64,000 nt of DNA, taken from Solea solea. Taxonomy: Eukaryota > Chordata > Actinopteri > Pleuronectiformes > Soleidae. Both the position numbers and the translations under genes were made by a program. The DNA is taken from contig NC_081150.1 in assembly GCF_958295425.1 (NCBI RefSeq), forward strand, positions 137,501 to 201,500, read 5' to 3'. The notes beneath the pieces were generated by a model. The model had not been told where the DNA came from and did no database searches. It saw only the letters and a program-made list of their open reading frames with translations. Of the stretch, positions 9,913-22,280 are shown piece after piece (position 1 is the stretch's first letter; each line of letters starts with the position of its first letter).

Positions 9913-12900
9913 GTGTCTCAAAGCTAAGGTGTTGAGGCTGTTTACAAGTACATGTTGCTTCTTTGAACGTGATAGATGCTTGGTGTTTGTATTTAGTGTG
10001 GGTACAGTTAAGGTGAGAGATGTTAGTCCTGACATACACTAACTTGGCATGACAGGGTTGTTTCTGCCCATTTCATTTGTTTCGAATGATCCACAAGCAT
10101 GCACTCATTTTTGTCTTTGTTTCATTTAAATAGACAGAAACATGGAAGCTGATTTTAAGCTTTGATTGAACGTGATTGAAAAGATGTTAAATATCCGGAG
10201 TTTGCCAGGTGATTTATGTTCATACACTAATACATAGACAGATATATAGATAGATAGACTTTTAGACATTTGTCTAACAATATTATTGTCATTTTGTCGT
10301 AGAATCTCACACAAAACTCAAGGGACAACAACAATCTAATAATATTAATCACATGATATAATTAGGTATATTACAGTTGACCACATCATACATTTAACCA
10401 CACAAAACAGTCACAGCAAAAGAATCCTGATCTTAATGGATGGACTGATGCATAACAGTAAGCTCCAGTCTGATCCCTTTAAACACATCTGTATCTGTGA
10501 TTTGATGGAACATGATGAGGGTTCCAGACAATGTTGTCAGCCATTCTTAGTATGTGGTCATGATGGGCTGATTTGTACGAGTTCTTCACATAGGTTTTAT
10601 TTTCCTTTGCATTGTATTAATCCATGTTGATTGTGATGTGCAATGATTGGTCAGTTTATTTGAATACTGTGTGTGGCTATCATGGTAGACTTTGATCATT
10701 TGTGGTGTTCAACTTGGACTGTGTCCTATTAACAATGTTCATTGTAACAACCACAGAGATGAAATTGTGCTTCGATCAATTCAAACCAAATGTGATTGGT
10801 TTTACTGTGTTGTAAGAAGAAATGATATCCTGATTGCTTAGCTTTCCTCACTGTGGTTTTTATAATTCAGGCTTCTTGTTTTAGTCTCCAGCCTGACAAT
10901 CACTGATCTGTCCGCCTCTAAAACACCTTCAGTCTCAACCATGTTGTCTTAGCTACACTGAAAGCGTGTATATCATTCATTAGCAGCTTGTGCCTTTCTT
11001 GACTTGCAGTCAACATTGCACTTCCTGACCAATATGCTGCCATGGCCAACTGTTTATAGGTGCAGACCCATAACTGAAACCATGTGTGCCTGTAGCTGGG
11101 CAAATATGTTGCTCTGAAGCCTTGCTGATTTGCCACTCTTGAGAGACTCGGCAGAAAATGCTCAGAGCCTGTATTGTTACTACTAAATCAAGACTGTGGG
11201 GAGGATTATGTGCTTGTATCAAACAGCAGGCTGCTAATTGCTTTGTTTGGATGTCATTAGGCATATGCTACTAGGCTAAATCAACACCACTAACGCACAG
11301 ATTACAGATTGAAACTTTGAGTGTGTTACTGAGGTTGCTCCAGTGTTTGTTGATAAAGGCGAACACTCATGCTCACTGTGTGTGTGTGTGCGCTTTAAAC
11401 AAGCAGGACCAGTACTTGTGTGGGAGGACTTCTAAAAGGATCTGATTTTGTGGCATGTTGTTGTTGTGAGATCTGTGCCAACACTTAAATCGTCTTTGTT
11501 GAAAAACTTGTTTCCTGATTTTTGCTCCTTGGCAGCTTTCACAGCTTGTCATCACAGCAAAGGGTGGGGGACTATGTTCGATTCACAGTGGGAAGGACAA
11601 TTGCTGCACATGAGTGTGTTTGAATAGAGCACAAGTTGTTGTTGTTTGGATCAATACTGCAGAGGCAGTTTAGCCTAGGAAGTGATTGGCTTACTGTTCC
11701 CTTTGACTGTGTCACAACACATCCTTTTTAACTTCACCTAACTCTGAATGTCTGTAGATAGAGCTTGATACATGTTCTTCCAGGCAGGTCTGTGCTCAGT
11801 GACATGTCTTCATAGGTTATTACTCAATGTGTGTTTTTCTTCAAGTTAAAGTGTCAGGTTAAGACCTGTAATGCCAAGTGGGATTCAAGAAAGTGGAAGG
11901 GAAGGATCCGTCACGTTGTAACTGCACACTCAGGAAGAGGGCTTGGAGTTTTTAACCCTCCCCCACGACAGTGTGTGACTGTCAGGAAGAGAGGCTCTTA
12001 CTGGAGCCCCCTCCCCCTGTCCAGCTCTCCTGACTTCTCCGCTGTAAATGGAGTCCTCCATTACACATGCTGCTCATGGTACTCAACGGTTCAAGGGTTA
12101 AATTGCATGCATTGAGACTGACATTTAACAGTCCAGTGCACCTCCAACTGCTGCCTGCACACTGGTTGGTCATTTTGCACTGTGCATTTTGTAGGTTTGG
12201 TCACATTTGCAGTGACTTACAAAGTAAACTAGGTAATGCTTGAAATGATCAATTGAAATTGCGTTTCTGCAGAACTTTGTACTTTGTACTGCAAATCTGT
12301 ATAAAGCGTTTTTTTTCTGAATGAACAAACTAAATGCATATTTTAATAAAATAAATGGTATATGTTTACGTCCGATTGAAGGATTGCTTTGAGGGGAGCT
12401 GAAACTGAAATTCTGCTCGCTAATTCACCTGCACTATTTGTGTTGACAAGACCATCAGGCTGATATGTGCAGACAGCTGTTGGCTAGTATTAGCTATCCG
12501 GCAGGGACACACTGAATCAAGTAGTATCCATAATCTGTTGAGTTGACCTCCATGGTGTCATATCTTGTAGCCAGAGATAACATTTCTTCAGCAAACACAA
12601 ACTGACCGTGCACTCCCTTTTCTCACTCTAGTCCTTCTTGTAGATGTGATCTTTCTTGCTGTGTCCCATGACTCAAGTGACTGACCAACACAAAATTATT
12701 TTTTGATTATAGTTTCAAATTGGGGGTGTGGTGTGGTTCAGACTCAAACCTTAACTTCCCCATGCTCTGAACTGCCTCTTCAAATACGTCTGCTACTCGG
12801 CCTGTAATGATACACCAAAGTCATGATTTGTTCGATAAATGGTTTTACTTTTTTATTAAAACACTTAATATAACAAGTAATGTAAACAAAATAAATAAAT

Positions 12901-13470
12901 GGCTAGAGCTTTTTTACAAAGTTAATTACATAATTATTGTTCAAAGTAATCTCTTACATTCTCTGAGGTAAAAGACTTCCTGTCTGTGCTGTAAATCAGA
13001 AATTAAATAACAAAAAAGTAAAAACAAAGCAACATTAAACCAACAACTCTTTTCTTAAGAGAACTAAATATGTTGCATTGCAGAGTTGATTCAAGGAAGA
13101 TGAAAATTCTTCTTCTGGTGAGAGGCTTGCTCTCTGTGCTGTGACACTGTCCCCTGCAGTGGAAAAATCCTCTCACTGGGAACAGATGTGGCCGTCGGGG
13201 CTCGTGCACACTAAGCAAATGCGCCGCAAACGGGCACATATGCAGTGCCATGAAAAACCCAGTAATTCATGTGAAATAAATTTGGCAGAGTAGACGTTTC
13301 TTCTGTGCTTCATTTAAATCATTCTTGGGGTTGAACGTGCGACATGTTGGCCGTCACTCTCCGACATTGTCGTTTTTATTGTTTTAAAATATTAACTAAA
13401 TGGTCATTTAAAAAGTTTTAGTGGCATTGACAGCTCATTGGGCTATATCTGGATTGGAAGCACAAACTCT
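9913..13470 (+). other. tab2 intron 1, no gene recognised
   Basis: AT-rich unique-looking sequence. I found only short simple repeats (for example a GT run near 11380) and short random frames. No exon, RNA gene or complete mobile element could be supported. Confidence 0.5.
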
Positions 13471-13560
13471 TATGTTGTATTCACACCAGCCCTTCTAATT
13501 CCAATCCTAGTTAGTTTGCTTGGAAAGTCTCGTTCGTGTAGGTGTGAATGCGCAACAGAA
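13471..13560. repeat. Dispersed repeat shared with 32910-33000
   Basis: The blocks TATTCACACCAGCCCTTCTA and GTTTGCTTGGAAAG recur in slightly changed form at 32910-32975 in the same orientation. A mirrored GGTGTGAATGCG follows at about 13540, suggesting the end of a miniature transposon. Family not identified. Confidence 0.6.
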
Positions 13561-14249
13561 CTCTGATCCGCTCTCTGGTCTGCCTAAAACATAGGTCTCG
13601 GTTCGCTTCAAGTGAACCAAATGCAGGAAGCAGACTACAACGCAGGGCATTGTGGGTAAACGCATGTGCATAGGATGTAGCATAGGATTTGATGTAGCTC
13701 CATGTTTAGCTCTGATGTGGAGGAAACAGAAGTTGTCTTGCATTAACCAACAGATGAGAGAGTTTTCTTGTTCATTGTTGTCTTGTCTTCTCCTTCAGTA
13801 ATTCTTGATGCAGCGCCTCCTCAGGCAAGGAGGGGAATACGTTATTCAAAAGGTTCGCGGGGCCAACCCCACCGGGAAATAATATTTGAATTTATAACCC
13901 TCTGAAACACTATTTCCTGCATTTTGAGTGCCACATTTTGCAAAGTAAAGCTGAAGCACTTTTTTTTTTTTATCTTTGTTACAGCCTTACTTTAAAGCCA
14001 GAAGTTATTTTTGAATGTGTGAAGGGTCATGATAAATGGAGTTAGAGAGTTTTAGAAACGTTTTTTAAATTTTTTTTATCGGATCGAAAAATTCAGTCCT
14101 GCTACGAACAACATTATAGCGGCCTGAAATTTTAATGATCAATTTCTATGCATAAAAACGTAGTTTGAAAAAGCAACACTAACCGCACCATTGCAATAAG
14201 TTATAATGAAAAAAGGTCCACATATAACGCATTGGCCTTAATCAAAGCG

Positions 14250-14515
14250 TGGTTACGGTGATACATACCAGTGGTATTTCCAGATTGGTCAGAAGTTGTT
14301 TCCACCCGGGGATAATCTTTCTTCCACGTTGGACCAAAGCCTGACTGGCGTTTTCGAGAGTTCTTCTGCCCTCCAACTGCCTTGGTCTTCTGTTCACAAG
14401 AAACGGGGGCATCCTCTTCAAGGGTGATTGATGCGGTGCTGGAAGAAACGTCAACGTCTTGACTGTCCTGTTTTCTCTTTGAAGCTGGCTCGAAAAACGA
14501 TGCGATACTACCCTT
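14250..14515 (-). pseudogene. Relic 5' exon of a hAT/ZMYM-type transposase gene (tentative)
   Basis: Read on the minus strand from about 14514, a frame with no stop runs for about 90 codons. It begins near KGSIASFFEPASKRKQ, is rich in Ser, Lys and acidic residues, and reaches RKRQSGFGPTWKKDYP before a G|GTATGT splice-donor-like sequence at about 14266. A low-complexity SI-SFF start followed by a Gly-Phe-x-x-x-Trp block is the style of N-terminal exons of hAT-related, TTF/BED-type transposases captured in vertebrate genomes. No initiating ATG is visible and no downstream transposase exon was found, so it is probably dead. A longer methionine-initiated frame over 14526-14242 is in another frame and is less convincing. 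Family assignment is by style only. Confidence 0.3.
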
Positions 14516-14723
14516 TTATATATCACTTTTAACGTTACATGAAAGCGTGGGGGATCAAAAAACAGTGCTACATGACTCTCTATGCCTTCTCTTCTTTTTA
14601 CAGTTAGTTTCCAATGGACTGGTTATTGTTACATTCATATTGTTAATAAATAATTTAATTTTGACAATAAGGCCTTAGTGTGGTACATTGCAAACAAATG
14701 ATGGGCGTTATATCAATCATGAC

Positions 14724-14947
14724 TTGGGTTGGGTCTTAGGTTTTATCCGATACTGGTGCCTACTCGGTATGTTTTAAACCAGGGATGATGTACACATATC
14801 CGCGGCCCCGGGAAGTGGCGAGCAAGTTGACGCCAGAATAGTAGGGGGCGGTAAAAAAGTGAGGCACGTACATTTTCGTTCTTATTCGGTCTTGTTTTAC
14901 ACTGGAACCGGTGCCCTTTTGGCACCGCGTTTCTGTACCCAACCCTA
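14724..14947. mobile_element. hAT-type miniature element, 224 bp
   Basis: The ends are inverted, TTGGGTTGGGTC at the left and TACCCAACCCTA at the right. They are flanked by ATCATGAC (14716-14723) and GTCATGAT (14948-14955), matching at 6 of 8 bases, as expected for an old 8-bp hAT target duplication. Internal sequence carries the ACCGGTGCC and GGCACCG blocks of a common fish miniature family. Confidence 0.75.
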
Positions 14948-14989
14948 GTCATGATTCCATGTAGACAATCGAAATGGGAATACAAATTT

Positions 14990-15046
14990 CTTAAAATTGA
15001 AAATCAAATTGAATGGATAATTTGGAGAATCGTGACACCCCTAGTG
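14990..15046. mobile_element. Fragment of another DNA-element end
   Basis: The sequence ends in GAGAATCGTGACACCCCTA, the reverse of the TAGGGGTGTCACGATT terminus found on many dispersed fish elements. Only one end is recognisable. Confidence 0.45.
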
Positions 15047-15049
15047 TTA

Positions 15050-16600
15050 GGGAGGAGTTGACAGGAACAAAACCACTGTACTGGTTAATAGACCGTTAAG
15101 TGTAAAAAAAATAAGATAATTATAAAATGATTACTTTGCATTCCTCTTTTAAGTGGTCTTTTCTATGTGCCTTTCATTTAAGACACACATGACAGCAGGA
15201 TCTATTGTTCAGAACCTCTCATTAAAATATTATGTGGTATTATCTAATGAATGATTTAACTTTCCAGTTCTGTGAGAACCTCGACTTAAGATTTATTATG
15301 AGACTGATGTTGTTGTTTTTATTTCCACAAAGAAGACATTTAGCCTTCATGCCGCCTTAACTCAACTGAGACAGATACACCAGCAGAGATTGAGCCTGTG
15401 ATTTTAAGGATCGTTTTACATCCTGATTAAAAAACATATGATTATTTTTGTTTTTCTTTAACCCGGACCCACTTACCATTACATCATGCGAAGTTTTACT
15501 TAGATTAATCAGGTGAGAAATGTGAAGACTGAGATTATACCGATTTATTCAGTAACAAGTCAGATACCCCCTGCTATGAACACAAACCTTTATGGAGGTT
15601 TACACCCCCATTTGTATAGCTGTACTGATGACAAGCCAGGATTCATGTCAAACTGACAAACCGACGTAAATGTTGCAGCAATGAACAGATCGGGACATGA
15701 CGTATGAGGTAATGAAGATCCAGAAAGATTAGGAAAAGACAGAAGAAATAGTTGTGAAGGTGAGTTAACACAAGCATGTGTTTTGACTGGTTGTGGATGT
15801 GTATCTATCAACATCCCTGTGAACCGTTTTAAAAGACAGATGTTCTTCTGATTAATGCATTTTACAAGTCTTCCATTTACTTCTGTTCACTTAATGTATA
15901 AAAAAAAAGAGAATTGCCATTGATTTTTGCCGTTCAAATTGTGCAATGCTTTCTTACAAAAACCGTCATGATGGTTGAGGTGGTCTCTGTCTTTCTGACT
16001 CACCTAGATGAATTACTAGAACATCAACTCTAATGACACTAAGATGTTGGCACATGTTGATAGGCTGTGTTGCTTGTAGATCGTGTCAAAGACACTTGAA
16101 TTTTAATTTGTGTGAACTGTTTGCTGGATTTGCAAGGCTTTTGGTAACCCATCATTGGATGTGTGGGGGGCGTGTCACAGATGCTTAGGCACACATTTTA
16201 ACTAATTAGACTGTCCACACTGCCTGCATGAGATGTGAGTCACATTTTGGGAATAGTCCAATTTACATTTTATTTTTTGAACCAGCTCACAATCCATTCA
16301 TCATCACTGAGCAGCAGATCAGCTGGTCTCTGAAAATGTCTCTCCCTCTGAAGCTTCCATTTGCCTCCTTGTGTAACAGTGACAAAAAAACATAATTAGA
16401 CTATATGATGATTATGTATTGAAGTTTCTCTCTGATCTTCTCAATTATTTACCTTGTTTGCCTTATTATTCCTGAGAATGTGTCCACAAAAGTATTTAAT
16501 AATTGCAGCATTTATAACATTTTTTATTTTGCATGCATGTATGCACGATTCAGGAAGGATCAGTCAGACAGGTTTTTGGTCATATATATTTTTTTTTAAA
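15050..16600 (+). other. tab2 intron 1, no gene recognised
   Basis: Unremarkable AT-rich intron sequence with short frames only. No repeat or functional element was identified. Confidence 0.5.
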
Positions 16601-16601
16601 A

Positions 16602-16893
16602 TAGGGCTGAACGTTTTTGAATAAATATCTAATTGAGATTATTTTTGACAGGAATAGTGATTGCGATGTGATTCGCGATATCAGAGGCAATGGTAGTTTT
16701 CATTATTCTAATTTTCATTAAAAAAATGTATTTAAAATGATTATTGTGTGATGTTTGTGCAGATCTGTGAGAAACAGAGATGTTCCCTCTCTGTAGAATA
16801 AGATGTGTATGGGGCAAGACAATAGTAGTTCAGTAGTAGTGCAGTAGTTCATATTGGGATTTCAATAAAATTTACATTAATTGTTCAGCCCTA
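16602..16893. mobile_element. hAT-type miniature element, 292 bp
   Basis: Inverted ends TAGGGCTGAAC and GTTCAGCCCTA match perfectly over 11 bp. The interior is AT-rich with no coding capacity. Flanking octamers are TTTTAAAA and ATTTGTAA, only 5 of 8 identical, so the target duplication is decayed or absent. The same terminus occurs at 33751-34116. Confidence 0.8.
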
Positions 16894-16899
16894 ATTTGT

Positions 16900-18480
16900 A
16901 AGTAGTAATAATTGAATCTATTATACACTGTTGTATCATTTTAAATTGTCTCTGGTTAATTCATCCTGCTGCCACCAGAGGCACCGTTTCTCATCTGTTT
17001 GTGCGTACACATGGGTCAGAGTTTCTGTGAAGGACCACACATTTCCTGTCAAGTTAGTTTTTGTTATAGATACTAAACACAATCAGCAGTACTGCTATCA
17101 GGCGCTGCACATGCATCCAGTGTGAAGCGGGCCTCACAAGTAGTAAATGTAGCCTATATGTGTTGGAAGCATATTTTCATTTCAACTAACGATTATTTTA
17201 GTAGTCGACTAATCAGCCAGTTCTTTGTTTTGATTAGCCATGATTATCTATGTTTACACAGAGTAAACACTTTATTAGTACTTGATTGTATTTGGTCAAT
17301 AGTGACATTCAGTGGTCTGTTATTTCTGGTAAGTGTAACGGACTGTTGGTAAGGACTAATCACTCAGAGAGCCTCGTTTGTATTCGTGCAAAGAGTAACT
17401 GCTCAGAGACATCTCAACAATAGAATATTTTTCTAATATTAAATATGTCATTTGTGCTTTTGAAGTCAAAGCCCCAATTTCCCTACAGTGACACATTGTC
17501 CTCCTCTTTTTGTCATGATGTGATGTGGACATCTGACGCTGCTCTGGGCAGAAACTTTCATTTTATAATTGCCATTGAAATTGATCATTTTATCCTTTCA
17601 AATGCACCATGTGATTTTTAGATCTATCCATGGAACAATATGAGTGGAGCAGTTGAAGTTCAAATGCCCCATTTACCTGAGGGTGAACAACAAGGCCAAT
17701 AATAGTATGTGGTATTTACTGGATGTGTGCAGTGCACGTGGTTGTGATCCATAATGCTACACCTTTGGTGGCAGTTGATGTTTGTAATATCTTGCTGATA
17801 CATGCAAGGAAACAGAAATGTTCCCATGTCGCTGGGTAGGGATGAAGAAAAACAAAAGGACATTTCCAAAGTCATTTTTCATTAGCTTTAGTTTGGAGAC
17901 GAGGCTGCGTTATTGCCAAGTTTACACTCTGGTGAATTGTTGAGCTTATTAAGTTAACTCAAAATAGACATATTGTGTAATGACACTAAATCAGACTCAA
18001 ATATCTTGGGATAATTAAAAAGGAGCATTTCATGTTAATGAAGTGTTTTTCAAGTTCCCTTTACATAAAATTGTCTGTGAAATAGGATAGAAACCCACCA
18101 ATTAAAGGTATATAGTGCAGCTCTTCTGCTGACTCCCTTTGAATGTACCATTTAAAGTAATTGAATCCAGAGCTGCTGGTGTGTTCGGACAGACAGCAGT
18201 GAAGCTTTTGAGACACTCTGACTTTGTTAGTGGGATCAGTGTTATGCTTCTTTTGTTTTTGTGATTTATTGTTTAATAGAAGTAGGACAGCAGTGGGATT
18301 AAGCTAAGCTTCATACCGAATGACATAAAAATGGGCTCTTGCTAAAACATACAATAGGCAGGATTTTTGCTCAGTGACCATCCCATAATAACCTCTGAGC
18401 TTTGTTGTTCTTAAAAAAAAAGTCTATAAACTTGGCAGCATTTTAAGAAAAGTCTTCACTCACTTACACACCCTAAAATT
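16900..18480 (+). other. tab2 intron 1, no gene recognised
   Basis: AT-rich intron sequence. It includes a short relic of the element type seen at 6700-6985 (about 17180-17290) and nothing else that I can name. Confidence 0.5.
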
Positions 18481-18620
18481 ACTTACTTACTTACTTACTG
18501 TATGTAGTGCTGTATGTAGTACATATGTATGAAGTGCTGTATGTAGAACATATGTATGTAGTGCTGTATGTAGTGCTGTATGTATGTAGTACATACAGCA
18601 CTACATACATACATAAAAAC
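18480..18620. repeat. TATGTAGTGC-type tandem repeat ending in a perfect hairpin
   Basis: ACTT repeats at 18480-18498 are followed by imperfect repeats of TGTATGTAGTGC/TACATATG. The block closes with a 20-bp perfect inverted repeat (18565-18584 and 18590-18609) around a 5-base loop TGTAG. Confidence 0.85.
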
Positions 18621-18689
18621 AAGGCAATCAGAGATGGCAGACTTCAACCCATTCACACAACGAGCCTCTTTCGGCCGATATGTTTAATA

Positions 18690-18760
18690 GACTCTGGCAC
18701 AACACTAGAGCATCTGACTCCAGGTCAGAAGATTGTGCGTTCAAATCCATGTCAGGGTCA
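18690..18760 (+). pseudogene. tRNA-Trp(CCA)-like relic
   Basis: The anticodon arm is perfect: stem TCTGA/TCAGA with loop CTCCAGG, giving a CCA anticodon as in tRNA-Trp. The T loop TTCAAAT and a 3' GGGTCA are also recognisable. The D stem (GCAC/GAGC) and T stem (GTGCG/CCATG) do not pair and position 8-9 spacing is lost, so a functional tRNA is unlikely. It may be a tRNA pseudogene or the head of an unrecognised SINE. Confidence 0.55.
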
Positions 18761-18819
18761 AAATTATTGGGCCAATACTTCGCTCCCTCTCCGTGGGGTG
18801 AAGTATTATACATACATTG

Positions 18820-19030
18820 AAAAGACTCTGTTTTAAGGCTCCCAAAATGCTCGGTCAGTGTGGATAAAAAGCCATTTTGGATAATTTCTCGACGCACTCC
18901 CCACATCCAAGTAATGATCTTTATGACGAGGATCAAGTACAGTCGCGATAAATGTCGCGACTTTGTTTCGGTGTTAAAAGTCTTTGGTGTCTTTTGGTGG
19001 ACGGGTTTTCGGTGCATCCCTATCCCTTTT
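18820..19030. mobile_element. Probable DNA-element relic
   Basis: The right end TTTTCGGTGCATCCCTAT is the reverse of the ATAGGGATGCACCGAAA terminus frequent on fish hAT-like elements. An internal GTCGCGATAAATGTCGCGAC palindrome lies at about 18942-18961. The left end is not clear. Confidence 0.4.
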
Positions 19031-19039
19031 TTAACCGGC

Positions 19040-20450
19040 GTATATACAATTTCTGAAGGATCCTAAACTGACAATACTGTCAGTAGTAGGACTTTGTATT
19101 GGTCACAATCTGGTAGTTCCATACATATCCCAACAATGGTCTATTTCTCCGCATAAAAAGTATACTGTACAGTCTTTTTCTAGAGGCAGGAGTGGAAGGA
19201 GGAGGAGGGAATTAAACGTCTGAAATGACTAATCTCCCAAAAAATGATGACCCTGGCCATGAAAAACTGGTGCAGTGGCAGGTTTCATCAGCACTGAGCA
19301 GGAACGGAGACAGTAAATCTAAAAATAAACATTCTCAGGGTAATTGTAAATGCTAATAGGTCCTAAAAATAAACCAGCAGACGTTGCTGCCTTTTATTAT
19401 TTATTATTGTTCCTTTTTTTTTCTTTAATTTGATTTATTTTGGCATGTCTTGTGTGAGTGCGATCAATATTTCTACGGATTTTTAATGAATTTGTATCGG
19501 AGCAACCATCTAAATGACTATCACTCAACAGTTAAATGGTTGTCTCTCAGAGGTCCTCACCCACAGAATTGAGAACCCTCTTGCATACGGAAAAACAACC
19601 AAGCACTGACAGTGAGAGACTGTTCTGTGCTGCATGAGAAGAGGAACAGACTTCACTGTGATAACTGTTCATTAAGAAGAACCTGTCACTTTTCCTCACG
19701 ACGTAGACTTAGCTTAGTGTTATACATGTTATCCATATCCACTTTGCACATTTGTTTGCAATTATTGGTGCATTTATTGTTGTTGAAGGCCTTTATGGAT
19801 AAGATATGCGCTATGGAAATCTTGTTTTAATACACTATTTTGTTGTAGGCCTACAGAGAAAATATTGTTATGTCTTTCAGCAGTTTTTAAAGTAGTATTT
19901 GTCCTACAAAGAAAATGTTAAAATGCACTTTGTGTTTTGTGAGAGAAGATATTTAATTTGATCAGTTATTGGCTTGTTATTCAGAATTGGGGCCAGGTAA
20001 AACATTTGATTCAGAATTGTATTTTATATTGTGCATTGTTGGAATGTCAGCATTCAGTGCTAAATGAATATTTTCATAGTTTCTTAAGTGATTTATTCTT
20101 TGAAGCATGAATATTAATCATTCTCTGTCTATACTGTATATAATTGCAATGCCTTGACTTTAGTGAGGTAAATATCAACAAAATTAGATTTAAAAAAAAA
20201 ACAATGGTACACAATTGGCATAATAATGACCTTTCTAGTGTTAGTGCACTGCAGCTCCTGACTGACGGCATACAGGAAGATGGCTCAACAGTTATCTTCA
20301 GACCATAGCCTCTGCTGCAGGATACATGCACATGACATAAACACTTCCTCTCATCGTGCTTTGCAGAGTAACACCTCAGTTTGCACATCCTCACATGTAA
20401 TTGACATATTACATATTGACATATATGCATGTATAGTTAGTGAGTTATTT
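19040..20450 (+). other. tab2 intron 1, no gene recognised
   Basis: AT-rich intron sequence with only short random frames. I see no identifiable element. Confidence 0.5.
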
Positions 20451-20457
20451 AATTAAT

Positions 20458-20536
20458 TAGTGCTGGGCAGTAGGACAAAAATGACATCATGATATTATTC
20501 AAATTATCAACAGTTTCAAGGTACACAACAGTATTC

Positions 20537-20571
<35 letters not shown>

Positions 20572-20962
20572 CGCTCAAGTGTGGTTGAGTAAGAGAAAGG
20601 TACTTGGGCTCTTTTCTGTACTTGGACCTGGAGCAGGAGAACTACTCTGGCTGCTACTTGCAGGAGAGTGTTGCCATATTCACCACACTGGGAGCGTTTA
20701 AAAAAACAAAAACTGTCTGCTGTTTAGGTGACTGTGGTAGTAGTGTGCATGTAGACACAGAAATGACATGCCATTGTGTAAATAAGAACATGAGGCTATT
20801 TTGTTTGTTTAATAAAAAGACAAGGATTACAGACCTGTTCTATAGGAAAGGTAACCTTAAATGACTTCTCTCTCGCCCCCTGATATAATGGTAGGGGAAA
20901 CACTGCAGTTCAAGTAGTCGTTTGCAATATGCATATCCTGATAATATAGTGTGCAGCCCTAG
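20458..20962. mobile_element. Possible degenerate DNA element containing a (GT)n tract
   Basis: The left end TAGTGCTGGGCAGTA and the right end GTGTGCAGCCCTAG resemble inverted termini of fish hAT-like repeats, and both lie next to ATATCATGATA-like AT-rich blocks. A (GT)n tract is at about 20541-20568. No target duplication could be seen, so the limits are tentative. Confidence 0.4.
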
Positions 20963-21524
20963 ACACTATTGCTACATTTCCATTATACATGAAATATTCT
21001 AGCACCTCTTGACTCGGCTTGACAAGACTAGTCTTTTTGCTTCTCCTGTAGGGATAGAACCTGCCGGCCACTGATTGGCAGATAGTGTTGTCAATGGAGC
21101 CACAAGCGCATCTTCATACATCAGAATCAAACCGAACAATGCCCACATGTAGATCAGTTAAAAAGACGGAGCTGAAAACATGCACTAATTTCCTCCATTT
21201 ATTAAGGACATTTCTAAAATCTCAGTATGTAACGGAGGAGTCTGGTGTATTTAGCAACAGCACTGCCCAAAGCTGACCATCATGATTCTAATGATTCACC
21301 ACACCTACAAGAACTGCTTTGCTCGTCACTACATAGTTTGTGTGTGTCGCGTATAAAACCGTCAGTTAAATTAATTGAACAAATTACAGATCAAGAATGA
21401 GAGGTCGCACTAAGTAACTGCTTAGTGTGCTTTAATACATAGTCCAGTTTTTGTGTTCAGTTTTGTCGCAATGTCACAAACAGGTCAAGTGTCCTGTGTC
21501 CATGTACCTTTATTTATTTACTCT

Positions 21525-21968
21525 ACTAGAACCTCCACTGGCTCCCGGTCCCACAACGCATTCAATTCAAAATACTCAAAATCCTCCTCCTCACTCACAA
21601 AGCACTCCATAACCAGGTCCCTTCCTACCTCACTGACCTGCTCCACCGCCACAACCCATCCCGCAGCCTCCGCTAACCTCCTGACTCCACCCCCCAGGAC
21701 CAAGCACCGAACCTGGGGCGACAGAGCCTTCTCCGCTGCCGCCCCTTCCCTCTGGAACTCACTCCCCAAACAGATCCGCGACTGCACCGACCTTCCAATG
21801 TTCAAGCCACTGACAAAAACGCACCTTTTTATATTGCTTTTAATGTTTAGCTCAGTCCATTGTGTCTTTTTTTTCTTTGTGATTTTTTACCATTTAATGT
21901 TGTTTTAGCTGCTTTTATGTTCTGTAATGCGTCTTTGAGTATTTAGAAAAGTGCTTGAAAATAAAATG

Positions 21969-21999
<31 letters not shown>

Positions 22000-22003
22000 A
22001 ATA
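21525..22003 (+). mobile_element. 5'-truncated LINE, ORF2 C-terminal end plus (ATT)n tail
   Basis: The plus strand encodes the end of an L2/Rex1-type reverse transcriptase protein. HWLPVPQRIQFKIL and VPSYLTDLLHRHNPSR appear in one frame, and after a frameshift GDRAFSAAAPSLWNSLP and FKPLTKTHLF appear in another. These blocks correspond to those ending ORF2 of the LINE at 1883. It is followed by a short AATAAAATGTAAT region and an (ATT)n microsatellite. It is truncated and broken. Confidence 0.85.
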
Positions 22004-22280
22004 ATATAATTACTGACAACCAAAAACACATTTCATGCCAGGTGTGAATGGGATGCTCATGTAACTGGTCATTCCATGCGTTCACTATGACACATGATTT
22101 CCGTTTTGTGCAGCTTGTCTATGAATCACACTGCAGTCTCCACATTGGAACAGGCATTGACTTGTAGGGAGTCCTCCATTATCACTCCATTTTATCAGAC
22201 ACATAAACTGTTGTTCACTTTTCAAAAATCCTACTGGAATAAATTCTGAAGAATCCTGAGAAAGCAAACATTAAAACCCT

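Noticed and set aside
8894..10039. Long minus-strand frames rich in His, Thr, Cys and Val
   Set aside because: They only translate the GACAGTACGTGTGT minisatellite; several frames are open at once, which is a property of the repeat.
11831..12115. 94-codon plus-strand frame in tab2 intron 1
   Set aside because: No family resemblance and no supporting splice or promoter signals.
18690..18760. Functional tRNA-Trp gene
   Set aside because: The D and T stems do not pair and spacing is altered; kept only as a relic.
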